From Nocardia panacis (GTDB lineage: Bacteria > Actinomycetota > Actinomycetes > Mycobacteriales > Mycobacteriaceae), in the NCBI RefSeq assembly GCF_003598715.1, contig NZ_QZFU01000024.1, forward strand, positions 35,513-99,512: a stretch of DNA of 64,000 nt, in the 5' to 3' direction. Shown here one piece after another: positions 1 to 8,539 of the stretch. Positions within the stretch are counted from its first letter, which is position 1. Every line of letters starts with the position of its first letter. A model generated the notes under the pieces. It made no database searches, was not told the origin of the DNA, and saw only the letters and a program-made list of their open reading frames with translations. The position numbers and the translations under genes are program-made.

Positions 1-555
1 GTGCCGGCTCCGATCGCGGCCGAACTGCTGCGTCCGGTGCTGCCGGTCGCGGCAGCAGCCGCAGCAGGCATCGAACTGGCGTCCTCGGCCGTCGTCGCCC
101 TGGCTCTCCCGCGCGATACCGCCCTTCCGGAGAACTCGGGGATCCTGATCGCTACCGGGGAACCGTTGCGCGCCAAGGCTTTCACCCTCTCCAGTCGCAA
201 ATGGCCGCATCTCGCCGCCCGCCCGAACGCCCTCGTGCGCGCCTCCTTCGGCAAATTCGGCGATCCGGCCCCGCTGTCTTGGTCCGATGCCGATCTCATT
301 GCCGCGGCCACCGAGGATCTGTCCACCGTCACCGGGCTCACGATCACCCCGACGAGCACCGTCGTCCAACGGTGGCCCGGTGGGTTGGCCCAATACGCGC
401 CCGGCCACACCGATCGTGTCGCCGCCCTCGAAGCCGTGGTCGGCGCTACTGAAGGACTCGCGGTCGCGGGCGCCTACCTGCACGGTGTCGGAGTTCCGGC
501 CTGTGTGGCCTCGGGCGCCGCCGCCGCCGCGAACCTGGCCGCGACTCTCGGCTGA
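1..555 (+). CDS. hemY: Coproporphyrinogen III / protoporphyrinogen oxidase, C-terminal part (cut by window edge)
   Basis: This is the last 184 residues of an FAD-dependent porphyrinogen oxidase. The start lies left of the window, so the GTG at position 1 is not the true start. The family signature WPGG-LAQYAPGH is visible near residues 124-135, and the glycine/alanine-rich C-terminus matches the end of the FAD-binding fold. In actinobacteria this enzyme (HemY/CgoX) oxidises coproporphyrinogen III to coproporphyrin III in the coproporphyrin-dependent haem route. The next gene is the terminal enzyme of that route, coproheme decarboxylase, on the same strand 113 bases later. The family assignment is firm. 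The substrate is inferred from that neighbour and from known actinobacterial biochemistry. Confidence 0.9.
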   Translation: MPAPIAAELLRPVLPVAAAAAAGIELASSAVVALALPRDTALPENSGILIATGEPLRAKAFTLSSRKWPHLAARPNALVRASFGKFGDPAPLSWSDADLIAAATEDLSTVTGLTITPTSTVVQRWPGGLAQYAPGHTDRVAALEAVVGATEGLAVAGAYLHGVGVPACVASGAAAAANLAATLG

Positions 556-668
556 CCCCGGTCGAATCACACTGCGGGCCGGGTGAATTCGCCCGATAAA
601 TCCCGCGACTCGGAGGGTGGGGTAGATCGCATACGGGATGCGGTGGGGTGAGTGGCAGGATAGGGATC

Positions 669-1364
669 ATGGCGCGACTCGACTACCAGGCACTGAATTC
701 CACCATTCGCTACCTGATGTTTTCGGTGTTTCAGGTGCGGCCCGGCGTACTGGGGGAGGAGCGGGCGGCCGCGGTGAAGGAGGCGCGGGCCTTCTTCGAC
801 GGTCTCGCGGATCGGGGTGTGGTGGTGCGCGGTGTCTACGATGTGGCCGGGCTGCGGGCCGACGCCGATTTCATGATCTGGACCCACGCGGAGCAGGTGG
901 AGCAGTTGCAGGCGGCCTATGCCGATTTCCGCCGCACCACCGAATTGGGTCGGGCCTGCACCCCGGTGTGGAGTCAGGTGGCGCTGCACCGTCCCGCCGA
1001 ATTCAACAAGAGCCATATCCCGGCCTTCCTGGCCGGTGAGGATGCGGGCAACTACATCTGCGTCTACCCGTTCGTCCGCTCTTACGACTGGTACCTGCTT
1101 CCGGATGCCGATCGTCGCAAGATGCTCGCCGATCACGGCAAACAGGCCCGCGACTACCCGGATGTCCGGGCGAACACCGTCGCGTCCTTCGCCCTCGGCG
1201 ACTACGAGTGGATCCTCGCCTTCGAGGCCCCGGAACTGCACCGCATCGTCGACCTGATGCGTGAGCTGCGCGCCACCGAGGCCCGCCGCCACGTCCGCGA
1301 GGAGACCCCGTTCTACACCGGCCCCCGCGTCGAACTCGAAAACCTCATCGCCGCTCTGCCGTAG
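669..1364 (+). CDS. chdC: Coproheme decarboxylase (HemQ)
   Basis: A 231-residue protein of the chlorite-dismutase-like fold that oxidatively decarboxylates iron-coproporphyrin III to haem b with peroxide. The candidate catalytic tyrosine is Y133 in VYPFVRS, and H156 in MLADHGKQ is the candidate haem ligand; both sit where the family expects them. The length fits actinobacterial ChdC. I chose the ATG at 669 because the upstream in-frame GTG at 648 adds only seven untypical residues and AGGA-like bases lie about 8 nt before 669. It follows the porphyrinogen oxidase gene on the same strand, so the last two haem-synthesis steps are side by side. It converges on msrB. Confidence 0.95.
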   Translation: MARLDYQALNSTIRYLMFSVFQVRPGVLGEERAAAVKEARAFFDGLADRGVVVRGVYDVAGLRADADFMIWTHAEQVEQLQAAYADFRRTTELGRACTPVWSQVALHRPAEFNKSHIPAFLAGEDAGNYICVYPFVRSYDWYLLPDADRRKMLADHGKQARDYPDVRANTVASFALGDYEWILAFEAPELHRIVDLMRELRATEARRHVREETPFYTGPRVELENLIAALP

Positions 1365-1377
1365 CGGAACCCGGGGG

Positions 1378-1800
1378 TCAGCCCTTGGGTTCCAGGCGCA
1401 GGGCGATGGAATTGATGCAGTAGCGCTGGTCGGTGGGGGTGGGGTAACCCTCGCCCTCGAAGACATGGCCGAGGTGACTGTGGCAGGTGGCGCAGAGGAC
1501 CTCGACGCGCCGCATGCCGAGCGAGTCGTCGGCGCGCAGGATGACGGCCGAGGAGTCGGCCGGGTCGAAGAAGGACGGCCACCCGCAGTGCGAGTCGAAT
1601 TTCTCGGTGCTGCGGAACAATTCGGCCCCGCAGGCGCGGCAGGCGTAGACGCCCTCAGTTTTGGTGTCGGTGTACTCACCGGTGAAGGGGCGTTCGGTGG
1701 CGGCCTCGCGGAGCACCGCGTACTCCTCGGGATTCAGTTTCGACCGCCACTGCTGCGGGGTGAGCTGGATCTTGGGTGCGGGCAGGGAGGTGTCTGTCAT
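1378..1800 (-). CDS. msrB: Peptide-methionine (R)-S-oxide reductase
   Basis: A 140-residue cytosolic MsrB that reduces methionine-R-sulfoxide in proteins. Two CxxC pairs (C54/C57 and C103/C106) form the zinc site. The catalytic cysteine is C128 in RYCINS, and C72 in HCGWP is a likely resolving cysteine. All key residues are present and the length is normal. Its start overlaps the end of the AftC-like gene by four bases (1797-1800), so the two are probably translated together. The pairing of msrB with aftC matches the order I recall from M. tuberculosis. Confidence 0.96.
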   Translation of the reverse strand: MTDTSLPAPKIQLTPQQWRSKLNPEEYAVLREAATERPFTGEYTDTKTEGVYACRACGAELFRSTEKFDSHCGWPSFFDPADSSAVILRADDSLGMRRVEVLCATCHSHLGHVFEGEGYPTPTDQRYCINSIALRLEPKG

Positions 1801-3197
1801 GACTCCACGCTAATAGGTTCCCCGGCCGACGTGGCGACCCCGTTGTGGACCGGGGTGAGGGCAGGCGCCGGTGGTTCCTCCGCCGCCGCGGGTGTCTCGC
1901 GCAGCCACAGCGGATCGATACCCGAGGCGAGTCGGCCTTCGCGGCGCGCGTTGAGGTAGCGGTCGCCCAGGACACAGAACACGACGATGAGCAACAGCGC
2001 CCACCCGAAGGTGATGCGCAGGTAGTCCAGGGCGCGTCCGGCGCTCTGCCAGCGGTCCAGCAGCCACTTGTCGTAGGACATGAAACCGAACACAGCCAGC
2101 CAGGCGGGCCAGTTGCGCAGGACCGAATTGCGCAGCACCACCGTCATCAGGAACGGGAACAGCATCATCGAGTAGTACGCCTGCCCGAGCGAGGTGAGCA
2201 GGAAGGTCGCGGTGAGCAGCACCCCGGAGGTGGTGCACACGAAGAACAGTTCGTCCTCGCGGTAGTAGCGGTACAGCAGCCAGAGCGAGATCAGCACCAG
2301 CACGCCGAGGACCAGTCGCATACCCCAGGTGAGCCACGGCGGCAGCCCGTAGTAGGCGGCGTTTCCGACAATGGCGCTGTTGAAGTAGTCCCGCGATTCG
2401 AGCAGGTAGGGCATGGTGTGCCGGACGAAGGACATCGGGTCCTTGATCAGCGGCCAGGCGGCGGCGGTGAGCGCGACGGGCACCCCGATGGCGGTGATGA
2501 ACACCTGCCACTGCCGCCGCAGCAGCGCAATCAGCAGCAGCGGAGCCATATTCGGTTTCACCGCGATGATCAGGCCGATGGCCACGCCCGCCCACAGGTC
2601 GCGCCGTTTGAGCAGCAGCATGAGGAAGGCGACCTCGGCCAGCAGGATGCACCCGTTGATATTGGTGAACACCAGCGTGTTGACCACGGTCTCGGAAAGG
2701 AACATGGCCAGCAGCAGCGCGGGCGCGAGCACCGAGCGCACCGTGTGGTCGAACAGGCGCAGCAGCAGATACCAGACGGCGATGATGGCGATCGCGTTGA
2801 GCACGATGAAGCACCACCGGGATTTCTCCGGGTCGAGGATCGCCAGCGGGGCGATCATCAGGGTGCCGCTCGGCGGGTAGAGGTAGTGCGGGTCGACCGA
2901 GTCGAAGTTGTCGGTGTAGACGGGCTGACCGTTGAGAAAGGCCAGCGAGGCGGCGTAGACGGGTTTGAAATCGTCGGTGATGAAGCCGTTGACAGCTTTG
3001 ATGAACACCCGCTGCAGCACGGTCATGATCGCCAGCGGCCACAGGATGTAGTTCAGCGCCTCGGCGGTGGTCCGAGCGGTGCGGGGCTCGAGCTGTCGTG
3101 GGAACACTGGGGCACGGTACACCGAACGCGAGGCGGTCGCGTTGCCCGGACCACATTCGGCGCGCCTGGAAAAGGACCCAGCAGGCGGGAAGCCCAC
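1797..3197 (-). CDS. aftC: AftC-like arabinofuranosyltransferase (GT87/DUF2029 membrane protein)
   Basis: A 466-residue polytopic membrane protein closely resembling mycobacterial AftC, which adds alpha-1,3 branches to the arabinan of arabinogalactan and lipoarabinomannan using decaprenyl-phosphoarabinose. Visible hallmarks are the acidic motif TDDFKPVY (about residues 74-81), then DPHYLYPPSGT, the NTLVFTNINGCILL stretch, and YYSMMLFPFLMTVVL towards the end. About ten hydrophobic segments follow. The GTG at 3197 has no clear ribosome binding site and abuts the stop of the preceding hydrolase gene, so the true start may be inside the first 50 residues. Neighbours msrB, a lipoprotein hydrolase and a RibD-like reductase support orthology. 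Confidence 0.9.
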   Translation of the reverse strand: MGFPPAGSFSRRAECGPGNATASRSVYRAPVFPRQLEPRTARTTAEALNYILWPLAIMTVLQRVFIKAVNGFITDDFKPVYAASLAFLNGQPVYTDNFDSVDPHYLYPPSGTLMIAPLAILDPEKSRWCFIVLNAIAIIAVWYLLLRLFDHTVRSVLAPALLLAMFLSETVVNTLVFTNINGCILLAEVAFLMLLLKRRDLWAGVAIGLIIAVKPNMAPLLLIALLRRQWQVFITAIGVPVALTAAAWPLIKDPMSFVRHTMPYLLESRDYFNSAIVGNAAYYGLPPWLTWGMRLVLGVLVLISLWLLYRYYREDELFFVCTTSGVLLTATFLLTSLGQAYYSMMLFPFLMTVVLRNSVLRNWPAWLAVFGFMSYDKWLLDRWQSAGRALDYLRITFGWALLLIVVFCVLGDRYLNARREGRLASGIDPLWLRETPAAAEEPPAPALTPVHNGVATSAGEPISVES

Positions 3198-4769
3198 TCA
3201 GGCTGGGCAGACCGTCCCATCGGCGGGAAGTTTGGCCTCTTTGAGATATTCGAGGATCGCGGTCTGCGCGCACCCCGAGTGGCTGAACGCCGGATGACCG
3301 AAGCCCTGCCAGGTGACGGTGGCGTGCCGCGCGCCCGCCGCGCCGAGCGCGCCGCTGACCGAGGCTTGGCCGCCGGTGCCGACCACCGGATCGGCCGCGG
3401 CGCCGAGAATCAGCACGGGCAGGTCGAGTTTGTCGGGCAGCGGCGGGACATCGGCGGTGGGCCAGGCCACGCAGCCGAGCATGCCGAGGGCGGCGGTGCG
3501 ACCGAAGACCGGATACTTCCCGCCCCACGTCTCGCCGAGGTCCTTGGCCTGGTTGGGGGTGGGCTGCTGCTGGGTGTCGGTGCAGCCGTTGACGAATTGG
3601 CCGTCGGTGCCGGTGGCCTCGGCCTGGCGCCGCATGAGCGCGACGAGCCGCGGCCGATCGCCCTTGATCGCGGCCGCGAGGGCATCGGCGAGTTCGGCGG
3701 TGCGGTCGGGCTGGTCCGCGCGGGGGTCACCGAGGTAGGAGGCGAGGGCGGTGGTCAAGGCCGAGGCGGAGATATCGCCGAGTCCGCCGGAGCTCGCGCG
3801 GCCGACGAGGTCGGTGACGGCGGCGCGCGGGTCGACCCCCAGGGCGCAGCCGAGGCCGGTGCAATGCTGGGCGAAGGCGGACAGCGCGGCCTCCGCGCCC
3901 TTGACCCGCTGTTCGGTCCGGGTGACGGTGTCGGTGTTGACCGGGACGGGCGAGTCGAGCACGAGGCGGGTCAGGTGGTCGCCGTAGCGGCGCGCGTAGC
4001 TGAGGGCGACCTTCGCGCCATTGCCGGAGCCGAGCAGCATGAGGTGATCCACCTGCCACTGTTTGCGCAACTGCTCGATGTCGTCGGCGGCGTGCGGGGC
4101 GTCGAAGGCGCCCTCGTAGGGCTGGAGGAAGTCGCGGCAGGCGATGGTGGCGTTCTGACTCAGGGAGGTCATGGCCACGGCCGGATCGCGGTCGGATTGC
4201 GCGGCGCCGGTGCCGAATTGGGCATTGTCGGCCAGGGCGCGGCGGACCTCGGGCGGCAGACAGTCGATGGGTTGGGAGGCGCCCAACCCGCGTCGGTCGA
4301 CCGCGACGATGGGGCGGGCGGTCAACATGGCGCTGCCCTGACCGATGGCCAACCCGGCCAGGGTGGCGGTGGAGGGCCGGTCCACCCCGGAGGTCAGGAC
4401 CAGCGGCGCGACATCCAGGGGAGTCTGCGGCAGCCGCGCCCGCATGGCTCCGGCGCGGAAGGTGCCCAGGACCGCGCCGCCGGAATCGATCGGCGTGGAG
4501 AATTCCGCGCATTCCAGGACCAGCCCGGCGGGGGCCGGGCCGAGCCCGAGGCCGTCGAGGGTGGGCGCGGTGCAATCGCGCCAGGCCAGGTCGGTCTTGG
4601 GCGGTTCGGCCTGCGGCGGCGGCGCGGGAGCGTTCGTCTCGGGTTTGACGCCGCCCGCCGCGACGGGCCGTTCGACGGCGACACCGGGCCGGTCGGAGGG
4701 ACCCGCGCCGCATCCGGTCAGCAAGATCGACAGTGTCGCGGCCGACACCACGGCCCGAGTCCAGCGCAT
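3198..4769 (-). CDS. Secreted lipoprotein of the TAP-like alpha/beta hydrolase family
   Basis: A 523-residue exported protein with a lipoprotein signal ending in the lipobox LLTGC (C20). The hydrolase core starts near residue 62, with WRDC, and DRRGLGAS in the oxyanion region. A TAP-like C-terminus has LILGAAADPVV (acid) and a candidate histidine in FGHPAFSHSGC. The nucleophile elbow is unusual: it reads G247-S-G-N-G251. Aligned to the usual G-x-S-x-G, the nucleophile position is Gly249 and the only serine (S248) is one place early. Activity is therefore doubtful unless S248 serves. It sits between aftC and the RibD-like gene, like Rv2672 of M. tuberculosis, suggesting an envelope role. Confidence 0.85.
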   Translation of the reverse strand: MRWTRAVVSAATLSILLTGCGAGPSDRPGVAVERPVAAGGVKPETNAPAPPPQAEPPKTDLAWRDCTAPTLDGLGLGPAPAGLVLECAEFSTPIDSGGAVLGTFRAGAMRARLPQTPLDVAPLVLTSGVDRPSTATLAGLAIGQGSAMLTARPIVAVDRRGLGASQPIDCLPPEVRRALADNAQFGTGAAQSDRDPAVAMTSLSQNATIACRDFLQPYEGAFDAPHAADDIEQLRKQWQVDHLMLLGSGNGAKVALSYARRYGDHLTRLVLDSPVPVNTDTVTRTEQRVKGAEAALSAFAQHCTGLGCALGVDPRAAVTDLVGRASSGGLGDISASALTTALASYLGDPRADQPDRTAELADALAAAIKGDRPRLVALMRRQAEATGTDGQFVNGCTDTQQQPTPNQAKDLGETWGGKYPVFGRTAALGMLGCVAWPTADVPPLPDKLDLPVLILGAAADPVVGTGGQASVSGALGAAGARHATVTWQGFGHPAFSHSGCAQTAILEYLKEAKLPADGTVCPA

Positions 4770-4832
4770 GCGTTACAGCCTGCCAGGTGCCGACCGCCAC
4801 TTCATTGCCGGGACCCGCGGCTGGGCCTCGAT

Positions 4833-5600
4833 TCATTCGACGATGCGCGTCCATCGGGTGAGCAGCGTGCCGTCCTCGTCGAGCAGGAGGTGGGTGCGCC
4901 GCATCCGCCGATGGAACTCGTGCGCGGACAGTGAGATTCGCCCCGCCGAGCCGCCGATCAGCAGCGGCGCGGTGGTCAGGCACAGTTCGTCGACGGTGTC
5001 GGCGTCGAGCAGCGAGCCGAACAGGTGTGGTCCGCCCTCACACAGCACCCGGAACAGTCCTCGGGCGCCGAGCGCGGCCAGCAGTGCCTTGGGCGTGACC
5101 GCGACCTCGCCCACCTCGATGACCTCCGCGCCCGCCTCGGCCAGTGCGCGCTTGCGGTCCGCCGCGGCCGCAGCGGTGGTGATGATCAACGGCGGCACGG
5201 CCGTATCGGTGAGCAGACGGCAGTCCGGTTCCAGGTTCGCGCCCGCCGTGACGACCGCGATCGGCGGCGGCGCGCCGTCGCGATGACCGCCGATACCTTC
5301 CCGGTAGAGCTCGCGGCGGCGGGCGGCGTGGGTGCGCGCGCCGCCGTAGTGTTCGGCGCGCACGGTGCCTGCGCCGACCAGGATGACATCGGCGAGATCG
5401 CGTAGCAGCAGGAAGACGGTTTTGTCGGCGGGTGTGCCCAGGCCCTCGGAGAGTTCGCCCGCCGTGGCCGCGCCGTCGATGCTGGAGACGAAATTGGCGC
5501 GCACCCAAGGGACCTGGAGTCCGGCGGGATAGGCGTACAAGCGCGCGAGCTCGTCGGAGTTCAGGTCTGTGAGCTGGATCGCATTGTGACTACGCTGCAT
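4833..5600 (-). CDS. RibD C-terminal-like pyrimidine reductase
   Basis: A 255-residue protein of the dihydrofolate-reductase-like RibD C-terminal family, resembling M. tuberculosis Rv2671. These NADPH-dependent reductases act on riboflavin intermediates, and some family members can substitute for folate reductase. Visible features are the N-terminal VRANFVSSIDGAAT, the LVGAGTVRAEHYG loop, and the cofactor-binding CEGGPHLFGSLL. No deaminase domain is attached, so it is not a full bifunctional RibD. I chose the ATG at 5600 rather than the longer GTG at 5618. The gene starts 35 bases from the divergent zapE, so both promoters must lie in or overlap that spacer. Confidence 0.88.
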   Translation of the reverse strand: MQRSHNAIQLTDLNSDELARLYAYPAGLQVPWVRANFVSSIDGAATAGELSEGLGTPADKTVFLLLRDLADVILVGAGTVRAEHYGGARTHAARRRELYREGIGGHRDGAPPPIAVVTAGANLEPDCRLLTDTAVPPLIITTAAAAADRKRALAEAGAEVIEVGEVAVTPKALLAALGARGLFRVLCEGGPHLFGSLLDADTVDELCLTTAPLLIGGSAGRISLSAHEFHRRMRRTHLLLDEDGTLLTRWTRIVE

Positions 5601-5635
5601 GACAAGCCATCTCACCACGTCACTACGCTTCTGCT

Positions 5636-6655
5636 ATGCAAGAACGCCTCGTCGACCGCCATCCTGAGGTCCCGGCCGATCAACTTGTCGCGCAGATGGT
5701 GCCGCCACCGATGTTCGACGAGGTCAGTTTCGACTCCTACATCCCGGATCCGAAGGAGCCTTCGCAGGCCGCCGCGGTCGTCAAGGCGGCGGATTTCGCC
5801 GATCGGGTCAACCAGATCCACAAGGCGGCGGGCAAGAAGAGTCTGTTCGGGAAGAAGAAGCAGATCAGCGGCGCGGGCCTGTACCTGGACGGCGGGTTCG
5901 GCGTCGGCAAGACCCACCTGCTCGCCTCGATCTTCCACAGCTCGCCCGCCCCGAAGAGTTTCGGCACCTTCGGCGAGTTGACCAATCTGGTCGGCGCGCT
6001 GGGATTCAACAACGCCCTGGAGCGGTTGTCGGCGAACAGTGTGCTGTGCATCGACGAATTCGAACTCGACGATCCGGGCGACACCATGCTGGTCTCGCGC
6101 CTGCTGACCGAGCTGTCCGCGCGCGGGGTGAGCATCGCGACCACATCCAATACGCTGCCGGGTCAGCTCGGTGAGGGTCGTTTCGCCGCATCGGACTTCC
6201 TGCGCGAGATCAAGAAGTTGGGTGCGATCTTCGAGCCGGTGCGCGTCGACGGACCCGATTACCGCCACCGCGACCTGCCGCCTGCCCCCGAACCCACCGC
6301 ACCGGAGCTGCTGGCCGAACGCGCCGCCGCCGCGCCGGGCGCCACCCTCGACGAATTCGACGCGCTGGTCCGGCATTTGAGCACTCTGCATCCGTCGAAG
6401 TTCGGCGCGCTGATCTCCGGCGTGTCCGCGGTGTACATCTCCGGCGTGCACACGGTCACCGATCAAAACGTGGCGCTTCGCATCGTGGTGTTGGCCGACC
6501 GGCTCTATGATGCGAGCATCCCGGTCACGGTGTCGGGCGCGAAGCTCGACGAGATCTTCTCCGCGGAAATGCTGGAGGGGGGGTACCGCAAGAAGTACCT
6601 GCGTGCGATCTCCCGCCTGCTCGCGCTGTCGCGGTTCGAGGTCTCACCCGCCTGA
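5636..6655 (+). CDS. zapE: Cell division protein ZapE / AFG1-type ATPase
   Basis: A 339-residue AFG1/ZapE family P-loop ATPase. The Walker A motif GGFGVGKT lies at 86-93, and Walker B is LCIDEFELDD. An arginine-rich region with DYRHRDLP follows, as is typical for the family. In E. coli ZapE is linked to Z-ring stability; the mitochondrial relatives handle damaged membrane proteins. The actinobacterial role is inferred only. It is divergent from the RibD-like gene, in the same arrangement as Rv2670c/Rv2671. Length is normal and no defect is visible. Confidence 0.9.
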   Translation: MQERLVDRHPEVPADQLVAQMVPPPMFDEVSFDSYIPDPKEPSQAAAVVKAADFADRVNQIHKAAGKKSLFGKKKQISGAGLYLDGGFGVGKTHLLASIFHSSPAPKSFGTFGELTNLVGALGFNNALERLSANSVLCIDEFELDDPGDTMLVSRLLTELSARGVSIATTSNTLPGQLGEGRFAASDFLREIKKLGAIFEPVRVDGPDYRHRDLPPAPEPTAPELLAERAAAAPGATLDEFDALVRHLSTLHPSKFGALISGVSAVYISGVHTVTDQNVALRIVVLADRLYDASIPVTVSGAKLDEIFSAEMLEGGYRKKYLRAISRLLALSRFEVSPA

Positions 6656-6683
6656 CCGGTACGCCTCGACGAAGGAGTTCGCC

Positions 6684-7478
6684 GTGACCCGTGCCCTGCG
6701 CGCCGCGGTGGCCGCCGCCACCGGCTTGGCCCTCGCATTCGGACCCGGCCTCGGCGGCGCGGTCGCCGATCCGGCCATCGCGACCGAACAGTTCACCTTC
6801 GACCGCTCCCTGCACTTGGACGGGGTGCAGAATGCCCGCGATGTGGGGGGCTATCGCAGCACCGACGGCCGTATCGTGCGGCTCGGGTTGGTGTATCGGA
6901 CGGGCCAGCTGAGCAATGCGGGTCCGGCCGATCTGGCCGAATTGTCCAGTCGCAACGTGCGTTTCGTCGACGATCTGCGCACCGTCTACGAGCGGATGCT
7001 CGCGCCCGACCGGATGCCCGGCGGCGCCTCGGCACACTGGAACGATGTGATCGGGCACGCGCCGCCGGAGATCGTGGCCACCTCGCTCACCGGCGGCACC
7101 ACCATGTACACCGCGTTCATCACCGCGCCGGGCGCGAACGAGGCGTTCGGGTCGGTGCTGCGCGACATCATCGACACCAAGGGGGGTGCGGTGCTCTACC
7201 ACTGCACGGCGGGCAAGGACCGCACCGGCTGGGTCACCGCCGTGCTGCTCACCCTGCTCGGTGTGGATCGCGGCACCGTCACCCAGGACTACCTGCTGTC
7301 GAATCAGTTCCGCAACGCCAATCCGGACGATCCGATCAACGGCGTCCAATCCCAGTGGCTGGACGCGGCTTTCGATCAGGCGAGGCAGCTGTACGGCGGT
7401 TTCGACGCCTATGTGCGCGACGGTCTGCACCTGTCCGAGGCCGATATCGCCGCCCTGAAAGCCAAAATGCTGGTCTAA
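6684..7478 (+). CDS. Secreted tyrosine/lipid phosphatase (PtpB-like)
   Basis: A 264-residue phosphatase with a signal peptide (hydrophobic stretch about 10-28, ending at AVADP). The P-loop HCTAGKDRTG gives catalytic C174 and arginine R180. The family signature NARDVGGY near the start is typical of PtpB-like tyrosine and phosphoinositide phosphatases. The C-terminal SEADIAALKAKML also fits the family. I chose the GTG at 6684 because GAAGGAG lies 7 bases upstream; the longer open frame starting at 6507 is the zapE shadow. Unlike M. tuberculosis PtpB, this protein has an export signal, so it probably acts outside the membrane. The substrate is unknown. Confidence 0.88.
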   Translation: MTRALRAAVAAATGLALAFGPGLGGAVADPAIATEQFTFDRSLHLDGVQNARDVGGYRSTDGRIVRLGLVYRTGQLSNAGPADLAELSSRNVRFVDDLRTVYERMLAPDRMPGGASAHWNDVIGHAPPEIVATSLTGGTTMYTAFITAPGANEAFGSVLRDIIDTKGGAVLYHCTAGKDRTGWVTAVLLTLLGVDRGTVTQDYLLSNQFRNANPDDPINGVQSQWLDAAFDQARQLYGGFDAYVRDGLHLSEADIAALKAKMLV

Positions 7479-7559
7479 CCGCCGTGTCTCGAAGTGGCGC
7501 CGTGGGCCGGTTGCTGGACCGCTGTGTACGCCGGATCTTCGGATCGACACACTGGGATC

Positions 7560-7985
7560 GTGAAATCCTCGCATGACTGGAACGTGATACACGACGCAGT
7601 ACGGGCGGCGGAGTCTCGTAGCGACTGGGGCGCAGCGATTTCCGTAGTCAGCGCTGCTGCCAGGTGCCGTAGTGCTGACGCCGACATGCACAATGCGCAT
7701 CTGTGGCACATGGATCTACTTGTGAAAGCCGAACTTATCGATGAGTTGGCCATGCTGGCTCGGGCCGATGTCCACGCACGGCGCAGGCTGGACCGGTTCC
7801 TGTACGAGAACGGATGCGATGGTGATCTGCGGCAGCGAGCTCAGCGCGGGGACAAGGCGGCGCTGTATTACCTCGTGAAGCTGCTTCGTCGGCGAGGCGA
7901 ACAAATCGCCGCTCAGCAGGTGGTGGACGAGATCGATCCGGCTGATCAATACGCTCTCGAACTGGCGACACGGGACAGTTCCTAG
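7560..7985 (+). CDS. Small helical-repeat protein of unknown function
   Basis: A 141-residue soluble protein starting at GTG 7560 (VKSSHDWN). It is rich in alanine and arginine with paired amphipathic helices, such as AVRAAESRSDWGAA and KAALYYLVKLLRRRGE. This resembles a short TPR/Sel1-type scaffold, but no family motif is clear. Nothing suggests catalysis, export or membrane insertion. Its last four bases overlap the end of the convergent GbsR-type regulator gene. I do not recognise the family and assign no function. An upstream ATG at 7494 is in frame but adds a poor N-terminus. Confidence 0.6.
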   Translation: MKSSHDWNVIHDAVRAAESRSDWGAAISVVSAAARCRSADADMHNAHLWHMDLLVKAELIDELAMLARADVHARRRLDRFLYENGCDGDLRQRAQRGDKAALYYLVKLLRRRGEQIAAQQVVDEIDPADQYALELATRDSS

Positions 7986-8470
7986 CTGCCGTGTTCGGCG
8001 TACCAGCGCTCGATGAGCGCCGGCATTTCCCTGCCGATCCAGGTCATGAATTCGTGGATCTCGCGGACCCTGGCGGCGCCGGCGCCCGCCGGATCGTCGA
8101 ACAGTCGCAGTCCGCGGCCGATGGTGTCGGTCATATCGGTGTACATCCCGCTCTGCTGGCGCATGAGCTCGGGCAGGATGCCGGGCCGGATGACGTAGTA
8201 GTCCCTGCGGTCGCCAGGGTTGGAGATCTTGTTGACCCAGCGCATGGTGACCAGGGTTTTGAGGGCGTTGGAGATGGACCCTTTGGATGCCTGTAGGGCT
8301 TCGGCGATCTGGCCGAAGGTTTGTTCCGGTGGTTCGGCGACCAGCAGCCAGCCCACCGTGCGTCCGGTCATTCGGACCAGGCCCATGCGTTCGAACACGA
8401 GCGCGAGGTCCTCGACGAACCGCAATTTCTCCTGGCTCGTATCGGCCGCTTGGTCGGTGCGCTCGTGCAT
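7982..8470 (-). CDS. GbsR/MarR-type winged-helix transcriptional regulator
   Basis: A 162-residue regulator. The winged helix covers about residues 30-105: the helix-turn-helix is TFGQIAEALQASKGSISNALKTL, and the wing is ISNPGDRRDYYVIRP. The C-terminal helices probably dimerise. It is the third gene of a minus-strand run, after an ABC ATPase and an ABC-2 permease, with 69 bases between permease and regulator. GbsR-type proteins next to ABC-2 exporters commonly repress them. The perfect inverted repeat at 10250-10271, upstream of the ATPase gene, is the obvious candidate operator. The ligand cannot be deduced. Confidence 0.88.
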   Translation of the reverse strand: MHERTDQAADTSQEKLRFVEDLALVFERMGLVRMTGRTVGWLLVAEPPEQTFGQIAEALQASKGSISNALKTLVTMRWVNKISNPGDRRDYYVIRPGILPELMRQQSGMYTDMTDTIGRGLRLFDDPAGAGAARVREIHEFMTWIGREMPALIERWYAEHGS

Positions 8471-8539
8471 TCGGTCGATTATCCCTTCGGGGCGGTGGAC
8501 GGGAGCGGGTGGGGCGGGCGACCCACCCCACCCTCCGGA

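Noticed and set aside
1845..4934. A 1,029-residue open frame on the plus strand
   Set aside because: It is the antisense of the AftC-like gene, the lipoprotein hydrolase and part of the RibD-like gene. The translation is rich in His, Gln, Arg and Gly without any domain, as expected in GC-rich shadows.
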